Shown: positions 18,966 through 26,443 of the stretch, in pieces
Numbering within the stretch: the stretch's first letter is position 1
How the letters are laid out: every line of letters begins with the position of its first letter
Assembly (NCBI RefSeq): GCF_900117445.1
Contig: NZ_FPEJ01000001.1
Coordinates: 124,001-188,000 of the forward strand
Source of the DNA: Hyphomicrobium sp. NDB2Meth4
GTDB taxonomy: Bacteria > Pseudomonadota > Alphaproteobacteria > Rhizobiales > Hyphomicrobiaceae
Length of the DNA stretch: 64,000 bases
Reading direction: 5' to 3'
Made by a program: the position numbers and the translations under genes
Notes under the pieces: generated by a model
Database searches by the model: none
Told to the model about the DNA's origin: nothing
Seen by the model: the letters and a program-made list of their open reading frames with translations, nothing else

Positions 18966-19175
18966 ATGGACGCTAAAAATCGATTGACCAAGAACGAGCA
19001 AGACGCAGAGCTGAACGAGGCCTTGCAGGAGACGTTTCCTGCCAGTGACGCCCTCGCCACCGGGGACGCCACTGCCACCGAACCCGATAGGCCCATCCAC
19101 AGACGGCCAGCGAAGATCGATAAAGCCCTGGTGGAGCAGCTCGCCAAGAACGTCGGCGCCAAACACGCCAAATAG
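18966..19175 (+). CDS. small hypothetical protein with EALQETFPASD motif
   Basis: 69 aa, hydrophilic and Ala/Asp-rich. The segment LNEALQETFPASDALA matches a short motif (E..ESFPASDP) that I recall in many small, probably stress-related proteobacterial proteins of unknown role. It has no signal or TM segment. It sits 63 nt after the tail-anchored small protein and upstream of lanM. Confidence 0.65.
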   Translation: MDAKNRLTKNEQDAELNEALQETFPASDALATGDATATEPDRPIHRRPAKIDKALVEQLAKNVGAKHAK

Positions 19176-19566
19176 CGCCGAGGCCAATTCTAGCGCGTGA
19201 CGGAAAAGCTTTCGCTTCCGGGCCGGAAATCGCCGACGCGGTCAAATCCGGCCCGTCCGCGTTTCCCGATCCATTTCGGGTTCGAATCCCGGTCGGGCAA
19301 TTCCACGAATACATCTCGTTGGATAAGCGCGGCTCACCCCAAAAAGTTCATGCTGGGATAGCTTGCAGCGGGTAACACATTAAGAAAATTGCAGAAATAC
19401 GGGCCCGAATTTATCGGACTAGGGGCCTCGCAAGGCGTCGCCGATTCCCGAAAAGTTATAGGATTTTTTCCCGTTACACTTTGCCACGCTTTCCTAGAGT
19501 GACGGGAGTGACAAGGTAAATCCCGGAGCCACCTTGTCTTGGCGCCACAATCCCAGGAGGAAGACA
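19176..19566. other. intergenic region upstream of lanM
   Basis: 391 bases. It contains the T-arm-like fragment at 19265-19303. From about 19380 on it is notably AT-richer than its surroundings (poly-T near 19465), and it ends in a strong AGGAGGA ribosome-binding site for lanM. The lanM promoter must lie here, but I cannot place it. Confidence 0.4.
19265..19303 (+). other. tRNA T-arm-like fragment
   Basis: CGGGTTCGAATCCCG at 19277-19291 is a perfect tRNA T-stem and loop. It is flanked by CCCGAT (19265-19270) and GTCGGG (19292-19297), which pair with one G-T. There is no D-arm or anticodon arm upstream, so this is not a tRNA gene. Confidence 0.45.
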
Positions 19567-19959
19567 ATGAAATTTGCGGCAAAGCTGATTGCGTCCGCCC
19601 TTTTTCTCGCCGGCACGGCCGTCGCACACGCCGACGTTGATGCCGCCCTGAAGGCGCTCGATCCCGACAACGACGGAACGATCGACATGCCCGAAGCCTT
19701 GGCCGGTGCGAAAGCCAAATTCGCCAAGCTGAACCCCGACAATGACGGCACGCTCGACGAGAAGGAGCTCAGCGGCATTCTTGACGCAGCTGCCCTGAAG
19801 GCAGCCGATCCTGACAACGACGGCACGCTCGACGAGAAGGAATACGCCGCGGTCGTCGAAGCCAAGTTCAAGGCCGCTAACCCGGACGACGACGGCACCG
19901 TCGATGCCAAGGAGCTCGCCTCCCCGGCCGGTCAGGATCTGATGAAGCTCATCCACTGA
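19567..19959 (+). CDS. lanM: lanmodulin (periplasmic lanthanide-binding EF-hand protein)
   Basis: 130 aa. A signal peptide (1-22, cleavage after AHA) exports a mature protein of 108 aa. Four 12-residue EF-hand loops lie at 32-43 (DPDNDGTIDMPE), 56-67 (NPDNDGTLDEKE), 81-92 (DPDNDGTLDEKE) and 105-116 (NPDDDGTVDAKE). All have Pro at position 2 and Asp at position 9, and the loops are only 12-13 residues apart; these are lanmodulin hallmarks, whereas calmodulin-type hands are about 24 apart. The ending KFKAANP...ELASPAG is nearly that of Methylorubrum LanM. The family binds lanthanides with picomolar affinity in the periplasm of organisms using XoxF-type dehydrogenases. EF2 and EF4 begin with Asn. 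AGGAGGA precedes ATG 19567. It is monocistronic, with its own terminator. Confidence 0.93.
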   Translation: MKFAAKLIASALFLAGTAVAHADVDAALKALDPDNDGTIDMPEALAGAKAKFAKLNPDNDGTLDEKELSGILDAAALKAADPDNDGTLDEKEYAAVVEAKFKAANPDDDGTVDAKELASPAGQDLMKLIH

Positions 19960-19986
19960 TCCAAGATCGGTCCACGCGATAATTCC

Positions 19987-20016
19987 AAGGGTCGGCCAAC
20001 ATGAGCCGGCCCTTTT
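19987..20016 (+). terminator. rho-independent terminator of lanM
   Basis: AAGGGTCGGC (19987-19996) pairs with GCCGGCCCTT (20005-20014, one G-T pair) around an 8-nt loop, and TTTT runs through 20016. It stands 28 nt after the lanM stop. Confidence 0.75.
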
Positions 20017-20243
20017 CCATGCGCCATGATCCGAGCGATGCCTTCGAGCAAAGAGGGCGCCCCGGCCCGATTCGGCGCTCGGCCGAGGCGCCCACGGCTG
20101 AGGGGAGAGGGATCGCCCCTACCCCGCCGATCGTTTGAGGCCGCACACCCGCGCGTTCGCATGCCAGGGCGTTTCAACGCCCAACCAGCGATGTTCACGA
20201 GAAGGTGTGCGCACCAGTCCCCACCTCGTATAGACAGCCCTCT

Positions 20244-20269
20244 GGATAAGTTCTAATCGTATATTATCC
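20244..20269 (+). promoter_or_regulatory. candidate operator dyad upstream of oxyR
   Basis: GGATAA and TTATCC form an inverted pair separated by 14 nt in an AT-rich stretch 22 nt before the oxyR ATG. LysR-type regulators commonly autoregulate through such dyads. It does not fit the four-tetramer OxyR consensus well. Confidence 0.25.
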
Positions 20270-20290
20270 GGCATCAGATCAGAGATTCTT

Positions 20291-21253
20291 ATGCCTCCGC
20301 ACGTCACCCTCAAGCAGCTTCGCTATTTCGATGCACTCGCACGCGAGCAGCACTTCGGCCGCGCCGCCGAATCGTGCGCCGTAACTCAGCCCGCGCTGTC
20401 GATGCAGATCCATGAGCTGGAAGAGCAGCTGGGCCTGCTTCTCGTCGAACGTACGCGCGCCGGCGTTCTGCTGTCAGACAAAGGGCGAGAGATCGCCACC
20501 CGAGCCGCACGCATCCTCGGCGACGTGCACGAGATGATCGAGTACGCCCAGCACTGCAATAATGTCTTGTCGGGCTCGCTGCGCCTCGGCGTCATTCCCT
20601 CGATCGCGCCGTATATGCTGCCCCCGCTCCTGCCTCTGCTGCGCGAGGGCTACCCCACGCTCGAACTGCACGTGCGCGAAACGCAGACACTGCCGCTCGT
20701 CCAGGAACTGATCGACGGCAAGCTAGACGTGCTGCTGCTCGCGCTCCCCATCATTCAGCCCGAAATCGAGACGCGCGCCTTGTTCGACGATCGCTTTCTT
20801 CTGGCGTTGCCGCCGGAACGCAAGCTCTCGAGCCGCGTACGCGCCACCAAGGATCTTCTTGAGCACGAGCGACTGTTGCTGCTCGAGGAAGGCCACTGCC
20901 TGCGCGAGCAAGCGCTCACCTATTGCAGCCTGCAACAGGCCTCGACCATCAACACCTTTGGCGTCTCGAGCCTGTCGACCATCGTCGAGATGGTCGCCGC
21001 CGGATACGGCATTACGCTGCTGCCCGAAATGTGCCTCAACGTCGAGCTGCGCGGACGCGATCTCGGCTTAACGCGCTTCGCCGACCCCGAGCCCTCTCGA
21101 TCGGTCGGGCTAGCCTGGCGATCGACCTCGCCGCGCACCGCAGATTTCGAAGCGCTCGCGCGCCTCATTAAGCTGGCATGGTCACAGGGATGCGTTCCGC
21201 CCGGCCGCAAGCATCCACGCCACACGCGCCCGCTCAGCGAGCCGTCGTCCTGA
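20291..21253 (+). CDS. oxyR: LysR-family peroxide regulator OxyR
   Basis: 320 aa. The N-terminal winged helix-turn-helix (QLRYFDALAREQHFGRAAE, then TQPALSMQIHELEEQLG) is followed by a LysR substrate domain. Cys203 and Cys212 in GHCLREQALTYC match the redox pair of E. coli OxyR (Cys199/Cys208) in context and in 9-residue spacing, so it should form the peroxide-triggered disulfide. There is no catalase or peroxidase gene adjacent. The C-terminal end overlaps the convergent DUF882 gene by 20 nt. Confidence 0.9.
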   Translation: MPPHVTLKQLRYFDALAREQHFGRAAESCAVTQPALSMQIHELEEQLGLLLVERTRAGVLLSDKGREIATRAARILGDVHEMIEYAQHCNNVLSGSLRLGVIPSIAPYMLPPLLPLLREGYPTLELHVRETQTLPLVQELIDGKLDVLLLALPIIQPEIETRALFDDRFLLALPPERKLSSRVRATKDLLEHERLLLLEEGHCLREQALTYCSLQQASTINTFGVSSLSTIVEMVAAGYGITLLPEMCLNVELRGRDLGLTRFADPEPSRSVGLAWRSTSPRTADFEALARLIKLAWSQGCVPPGRKHPRHTRPLSEPSS

Positions 21254-22793
21254 CCGACCGTGATGCGATGCCCGACGCATGCGCGACTTCATCGGCATGC
21301 TGTGCGGTGAAGTCCACTGCCCCGCCCTGGAACTGCTGCGCCCACATCACGTGCGAGACCTGATTGCCGGGCCGCAGCCGCATCGGCAGCACGATCTCCT
21401 TGTCTTCCAGAAGATCGAGCGTGCGGCGCAGATCGGGGTGTACGAGCTTCACCAGCGCCTCGTCGTCCGCCGATGCCGACTGCGTCAGCAATGGAGCGAC
21501 CGGGAACGGCCGGTATGACAATTCCTCGGGATGATCGTCATCGAACTCCGGCGCGGGGGCCCAATTTTCGTCGGCGCTCGGCTGCTGCTCCGCAGGTGCG
21601 GATGTATCGTGCGCAATGGCTGCTGTGCGGCCCGTATCGACCGTTGTCCTCGGCGCAGGCGCCTCGGACCCGAGCGAGGCCGTCGCCACCATGGCATCGA
21701 GCTTTCGGCGCTCCGTGTCGACTGCCGGACGCGCACGCCCCAGCGCCTCGCTGGGATCAAGCGACGCGAGCGTCACCAGCTTGTTCAGTTGACCGCGATC
21801 CGCCTCGGACGGCGGCCGCACGGCAGGGCGCGGGGCCTGCGCCAGCTTCGGCGTCGGCAATGACACCGCTCGCGGCACACCAGCCTGTTGCTCGAGCGAA
21901 GCGACACGCACTTCCGGCGCCGGGCGGGCGACAGGCATCGGCACCGCCTTCAACACTGGCGCAGGCGCCGTAATGCCCGCCTCCGCCATCATGATCTCTT
22001 GCTCGGTGCGCGGATGACTGCGGCGCTCGAAGAATGCCGCCATCTGCGCGCTGAGCTGCGAATTCTGACGCGCATTTCTCACGTCGTCGCGCGTAAGGTC
22101 ACCACCGCTGGAGGGATGATGCTTTGTCCGCCCACTGGGGAACAGCATTGCCAGCTCCTGGCGCGGCAGGCGCGGCCACGCACGGACCGGACCGGTGTCG
22201 ACGTGCACGAACGGCACGCCCGATGTCGGATAATAGCCGATGCCGCCGACCTCACGGATGGCCGCGGACCAGCGCAACTGCTTCAATGGGATATCCGGGA
22301 ACGTGGCGTCGATCGCCTGCCCGGTCATGTGCTTGCTTTTCTTCGCCTGGCCGCCACGCGTCTTGCGCAGCATGCTGTTCGTCGCTTCCGAGCGATATCC
22401 GCAGATGATGTCGATCGGCACCTTGCTGCCAAGCTCGGTGTGCATCTCCCACAGCAGGTCGATTGTCTTGGGGTCGATCTCGATCGCTTTGTTCTGGCGC
22501 CAGTCGCGCAGGAACCAATTCAGCTTCTTCAGCGCTTCTGGATCGTACTTGCCGTTCTTTTTGTAGGTGATGGTGATGGTCTCATCCGTATGGATGTGAT
22601 GCATCGATATCGTGCGCGTCGAGCCGAAGGCTGCGACGACGTCGGGCGAGCCTGCGCTCATGCCCAATAGCGCGGCGGTCAGCGCGCCGAGGATAGCCTT
22701 TTTACGCGATACCAACGTGCCACCCCGTGTTCTGACCGGTCGTGGCGTTCCAGCGGCGCCTGGCGCTGCCGAACCCCGGTATGCGACCGGCAT
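21234..22793 (-). CDS. DUF882 / peptidase M15A-like exported protein
   Basis: 519 aa. GAGGGA lies 7 nt upstream of ATG 22793. After a basic stretch (VSRKKAILGALTAALLG) comes a hydrophobic export segment, then the DUF882 domain (about 60-230): LNWFLRDWRQNKA, IICGYRSEATNSML, SKHMTGQAIDA with zinc-ligand His and Asp, and PFVHVDTGPVRAWPR with the last His. The fold is that of D,D-carboxypeptidases acting on peptidoglycan (YcbK/MepK-like). The remaining 290 residues are Pro/Ala-rich and probably disordered. A TTG at 22715 with GGGGTGG upstream is an alternative start. The neighbouring L,D-transpeptidase suggests joint cell-wall work. Confidence 0.8.
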   Translation of the reverse strand: MPVAYRGSAAPGAAGTPRPVRTRGGTLVSRKKAILGALTAALLGMSAGSPDVVAAFGSTRTISMHHIHTDETITITYKKNGKYDPEALKKLNWFLRDWRQNKAIEIDPKTIDLLWEMHTELGSKVPIDIICGYRSEATNSMLRKTRGGQAKKSKHMTGQAIDATFPDIPLKQLRWSAAIREVGGIGYYPTSGVPFVHVDTGPVRAWPRLPRQELAMLFPSGRTKHHPSSGGDLTRDDVRNARQNSQLSAQMAAFFERRSHPRTEQEIMMAEAGITAPAPVLKAVPMPVARPAPEVRVASLEQQAGVPRAVSLPTPKLAQAPRPAVRPPSEADRGQLNKLVTLASLDPSEALGRARPAVDTERRKLDAMVATASLGSEAPAPRTTVDTGRTAAIAHDTSAPAEQQPSADENWAPAPEFDDDHPEELSYRPFPVAPLLTQSASADDEALVKLVHPDLRRTLDLLEDKEIVLPMRLRPGNQVSHVMWAQQFQGGAVDFTAQHADEVAHASGIASRSVRTTAR

Positions 22794-22904
22794 TCACGTT
22801 CCCTCAGGGTTAATCGCCAACCATTAATGATCGGTAACTGAGCTTCCTAAGGGTCGAATGGGGGCGCAAATTGGCCCCCCAAGGGCAATACGGTGGCAAC
22901 GGAG

Positions 22905-22939
22905 GATTCCGCTAACCCACGCTTAGAGTTAACGGAATC
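22905..22939. repeat. inverted repeat between L,D-transpeptidase and DUF882 genes
   Basis: GATTCCGCTAAC (22905-22916) and GTTAACGGAATC (22928-22939) match as reverse complements at 11 of 12 positions around an 11-nt loop. It stands just downstream of the ldt stop on the minus strand. No T-run follows, so it is not a canonical terminator. Each arm contains a GANTC site. Confidence 0.55.
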
Positions 22940-22948
22940 GCTATGATT

Positions 22949-24784
22949 TTAGAAACCGCCCAGCGCCTGGTTGATGAAATCGCCGACGCTGTTGGGCGAT
23001 TTCTTGCTGCTGCCCCAGCCCCACGACCAACCCGACGAGGCGACGGCCTCGGGAGCGCGCACGGGTGCTAGATGGTCGATACCCTTGTCGATCTCGGACC
23101 AGCGGCCTTCGAGCGCCAGCGTAATGCGCTTCTCGTGGCCGTAGACATCGCGCGCGGTCTGCAGTTCCCCGGCGTCGTCCACCCACGCGGTGAAATAGGT
23201 GATGTGCACGTCGATATGCTTGTCGATCGGCACCTCGTTATTCGGCGGACCATTGGCAATCAGGTCAGCGATCTTCTCCGGTCCCCAGCCCTTGTCCTCG
23301 TTCATCAGGATCTCGGCCATGCGGCGCGGATTGCGCACGCGCACGCAGCCATGGCTGAACGTGCGGTTCGCCTCTTCGAACAGCCCTCGCGCGTTGGTGT
23401 CGTGCATGTAGACGAGGTGCTTGTTGCGGAAGTTGAACTTCAGTTCGCCCAGCACATTGCGCGCACCCGGCGGCTGATAGACGTCGTAGGCGCGGATGTC
23501 CGCGTATTCCCAATCGACGCTCTCTGGATCGATGTCGCGTCCATTCTTCGACACGCGCAGGCCCTGCCGCTGGAAGTAGGTGCCACCACGCGCCAAGCTC
23601 GGCCACAGCTCGTTGACCTTGATCGAATTGGGCACGTTCCAGCGCGGCTGGAAGGCGATCGACGTCATCAGTTCGGAGAAGACCGGCGTCTGCTTGGCAG
23701 GCAGACCGGTGATGACGCGCTCTGAGTGGATGACCTTCCCATCCTTCACGATCCGCATCATGAACTCTGGAATATTGGCGGTCACGTAGAGGCTGCCGAG
23801 ATCTTCCGGCATCCAGCGCCACTCTTCCATGTTGGCCAGCAGCTTCGAAGGGCTCAGTGTCTCGACGTTGTTCAGCAGCGCGCGCGTGGCGTTGCCGACA
23901 TAACCGTCGGGGCGCGTGCCCGCTTCCGTCTGAAACGCGATCACCGCCGCCTTCAGCTGGTCGTCGTAAAAATTCTCATCGACCGGCTTGTCCGCCGTTG
24001 CAACCGGGAGTGCCACTTTAAGGCGCTTGCGCAGCAGCGCGACCTGCGGGTCGGTCTTGCCCGGCCCGAGCACCGGCCCGTTCGGAAGTCGGATGACTTC
24101 CTCGGCTGCCTTGGCTGCACGCATTTCCAGATACTTCTGACGCAGCTTCTCGAACTGCGGATGCTGCGGATTGAAACCCCTCAGCACCGCGTCCGGCGCG
24201 TCAGCCGCCGCCAGCTTCCCGATCACCACCTTCGGATCGACCAGCTGCGGCTTGCGATCGAGGTACGAGGACAACTGCGTGGCCGGATCGGTAATCCGCC
24301 CGCCACGCGCATAGCGCGCATACTTGAGCGCCGACAGCGACAGCGTCATTTCCGCATCGGCGAGCGCATCCGCGCTCACCTGGGCGCCTTCGGCCGCCAT
24401 CGTCGGAACGGCAAAGTCCTTCGCTTCGAGGCCCCAGTCGTTGGCGCGGCCCATCTCAGCCACGAGCGCGCGGCCCTTGTCGTTGAGGCCAGCCTGATCC
24501 ACCCACAACGCCTTGAACCCCTGGGCGGCGTAATAGTCAGCGAGCGCGCCTCGATCCCGGATCTCGCCCTCGTCGGCACGCACCTTCATGGCCAGCTTCT
24601 GCTGCAAGGCGACACCGACAGGATCTTGCGGTGCCGGTGGCGGCGCGACGGCCGGAGCGGGAGCGGCAGCTTGAATTGCATCCGCGGCGGCTACCTGCTT
24701 GGCGCCCGATTGCTGCGCCTCGGCCGCAACCCCGAATGCAAGGCTCGCCGCCATGCCCAATGCCAATGGACGCCAACGCAACAT
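22949..24784 (-). CDS. L,D-transpeptidase, YcbB/LdtD type
   Basis: 611 aa from ATG 24784 with GGGAG about 8 nt upstream; a GTG at 24799 adds five residues. The signal peptide MLRWRPLALGMAASLAFGVAAEA is followed by an Ala/Pro-rich linker, an N-terminal scaffold, a peptidoglycan-binding helix bundle (TDPQVALLRKRLKVA ... FQTEAGTRPDGYVGNATRALLNN), and a YkuD catalytic domain ending in TFSHGCVRVRNP with nucleophile Cys480. Such enzymes form 3-3 peptidoglycan cross-links, a main linkage in Hyphomicrobiales. Length and domain order match the large YcbB class. Confidence 0.9.
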   Translation of the reverse strand: MLRWRPLALGMAASLAFGVAAEAQQSGAKQVAAADAIQAAAPAPAVAPPPAPQDPVGVALQQKLAMKVRADEGEIRDRGALADYYAAQGFKALWVDQAGLNDKGRALVAEMGRANDWGLEAKDFAVPTMAAEGAQVSADALADAEMTLSLSALKYARYARGGRITDPATQLSSYLDRKPQLVDPKVVIGKLAAADAPDAVLRGFNPQHPQFEKLRQKYLEMRAAKAAEEVIRLPNGPVLGPGKTDPQVALLRKRLKVALPVATADKPVDENFYDDQLKAAVIAFQTEAGTRPDGYVGNATRALLNNVETLSPSKLLANMEEWRWMPEDLGSLYVTANIPEFMMRIVKDGKVIHSERVITGLPAKQTPVFSELMTSIAFQPRWNVPNSIKVNELWPSLARGGTYFQRQGLRVSKNGRDIDPESVDWEYADIRAYDVYQPPGARNVLGELKFNFRNKHLVYMHDTNARGLFEEANRTFSHGCVRVRNPRRMAEILMNEDKGWGPEKIADLIANGPPNNEVPIDKHIDVHITYFTAWVDDAGELQTARDVYGHEKRITLALEGRWSEIDKGIDHLAPVRAPEAVASSGWSWGWGSSKKSPNSVGDFINQALGGF

Positions 24785-25022
24785 ACGCAATACTCCCACT
24801 TGTCCTTGCCGGGCACGCTAGCCGCTCGCCAGGGCCGATTCCACCCGCGATGCCGACCTGCGGCACCGGGGCGCGAACCTGATGGCCAACTGTTGCGCAA
24901 TTACGACGTCATCCGATCGTCATTTTGACGCGGCGTACCCTCGAGGACGCGCTTTGCCCCTCGGCGAAAGGGTGACGGCCGCGCGGCGCCGCGGTATCGG
25001 CCATCGCCCCCACTCGTCCGAA

Positions 25023-26090
25023 TTACGGCTGCACCGGTTCGACGGGCGCAGCGCCTGGCCACACGTAGCCGCCACCGATGACGATCTCGTGCGATGTGAG
25101 GTGCGTCTCGATCGTGCCTTCCGCCGGAGCAGTCCCCGACCGCCAGCGCGAGAATTGCCGCCACAGATCTCCCGGCATTTCCGTCAGGCCAGCCAGTGGT
25201 TCGATCAGCCAGCGCGGCAGCCAGTCCGAACGAAGGTCCTTCAGCGACCAGGAATTGCCTCCGGTCAGCGCCGCATGGATGGCCGACCAGATGAACTTGT
25301 ACTCGACGTAATACGATCCTCGGCCAATGCGCATCTCGATTCCGGCCACCACCTGAAACGCCGGTCCAGCGTACTGATATTCGTTCGTCCACTTGTTGGG
25401 GGATTCGCCTTTGAACCGCACTTCGACATGCGGCACCGCCGCACCAAATCCGATGCCGAGATAAGGCCGCAGAGCCGGCGAAAGTGGAACGAGCCGCACC
25501 AGCGCTGTCGGAATGAGCACGTTGTGACCGTGCGTAAACTCTAGCCGCTCGAGCAGATCCGTCAGATGCAGCGGAGATGGCGCCGGCTGCCCTTTGAGAG
25601 TTCCGGTCGTTTCGACGTCCTCGATTACGCCATTCTTGATTTTGCGACCGTGCGCGCCCTTCCCGAGCCGCGTCACGGCCTTGTTGTGCAGGAAGTCGAT
25701 CATTCCCCCGAATGCGCCCGACCAGCGGATCACGCGCGCGCCGCCATCGATGGGGAAGTAGAAGGAATCTCCATCCCAGCCCATATTCTTCAGCGTCATG
25801 TCGGTGCCGTCGGGCCGCTGAAGTTTGAGGTCGCTGCGATGGTAGACCGGCGCGCCTGCGTAGGCGCTGACCACGGTCTCGCGCTGCGCGTAACGCGATT
25901 GCGACGACGCATTCCCCGCTGCGGGAGGTGCCGCGCTGCCCGCGCTGACCTGGCCGAACCACATGGCATACATGCTGGCGCAAAGAACGAGCATCGCCAG
26001 CGCCGCAGCAATCTTATCGACCGCGATAGAGGACGGCCGCGGCACCGATGCCCAGGCGAGCCGCTGTCCCGCCGTGATCAAAGTTGTCAT
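25023..26090 (-). CDS. outer-membrane beta-barrel protein, LpxQ-like (probable lipid A oxidase)
   Basis: 355 aa. One N-terminal hydrophobic segment (about 25-50) is followed by Tyr/Trp-rich alternating strands. Segments VVSAYAGAPVYHRSDLKL, GTDMTLKNMGWDG, GGMIDFLHNKAVTR, LEFTHGHNVL and LRPYLGIGFGAAVPHVEV resemble, from memory, rhizobial LpxQ-type lipid A oxidases, which convert the proximal glucosamine of lipid A to aminogluconate in the outer membrane. The protein is longer than the classic enzyme because of its N-terminal anchor and a C-terminal tail. Oxidase activity is inference; the beta-barrel nature is better supported. Confidence 0.6.
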   Translation of the reverse strand: MTTLITAGQRLAWASVPRPSSIAVDKIAAALAMLVLCASMYAMWFGQVSAGSAAPPAAGNASSQSRYAQRETVVSAYAGAPVYHRSDLKLQRPDGTDMTLKNMGWDGDSFYFPIDGGARVIRWSGAFGGMIDFLHNKAVTRLGKGAHGRKIKNGVIEDVETTGTLKGQPAPSPLHLTDLLERLEFTHGHNVLIPTALVRLVPLSPALRPYLGIGFGAAVPHVEVRFKGESPNKWTNEYQYAGPAFQVVAGIEMRIGRGSYYVEYKFIWSAIHAALTGGNSWSLKDLRSDWLPRWLIEPLAGLTEMPGDLWRQFSRWRSGTAPAEGTIETHLTSHEIVIGGGYVWPGAAPVEPVQP

Positions 26091-26443
26091 GTGGACTTCT
26101 CTCTGCGCCCCCGCCCCTGAAGTACGGCCAGTCTTCTGACACGTTGTATCCGCGTCGAACAGGCCAGCGCGCGTCGCATGGTTCGCCGCGCAAGTCGACC
26201 CTTCTCAAGGCGCACGCAGGCAACCGCGCACCCCAGGCCCCTTCATCCGCCTACACGAGCCCGGATGGCGGCCAGCAACAATGACCCCGCTCAAATGAAC
26301 CGAGACCGCTGCTCGGGTGGCCTCCACACCGCCCGAATCTTCACTTTGAGTTCTGACAGCTGTTCAATATACCTAGCTTCTCTCCATCCCGCCTCGACGT
26401 CCCTGCCGCACCCCGCCGGCAGCTCCGGAATGCCCTATTCCAC
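26091..26443. other. intergenic region upstream of the GGDEF gene
   Basis: 353 bases between divergent genes. A plus-strand frame across 26178-26443 has Arg/Pro/Ser-rich translation without family character and runs on antiframe into the next gene, so I do not call it. No repeat or recognised operator is seen. Confidence 0.35.

Larger units (their letters stand above)
19960..20290. other. intergenic region between lanM and oxyR
   Basis: 331 bases. The first 60 hold the lanM terminator. The middle is GC-rich, with no convincing gene in either strand. The last 60 are AT-rich and include the GGATAA/TTATCC dyad before oxyR. Confidence 0.4.

Noticed and set aside
19265-19303. A complete second tRNA
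   Set aside because: Only a T-arm and a short flanking pairing are present; no anticodon arm or D-arm can be folded upstream, and the 3' end reads ATTCCA after an unpaired stretch.
22812-22830. TTAA pair upstream of the DUF882 gene as a CtrA site
   Set aside because: The two TTAA halves are 10 nt apart, whereas CtrA needs 7.
23726-24928. 400-codon plus-strand frame opposite the L,D-transpeptidase
   Set aside because: Antisense to a gene with a full YkuD catalytic motif; Arg/His-rich shadow composition.
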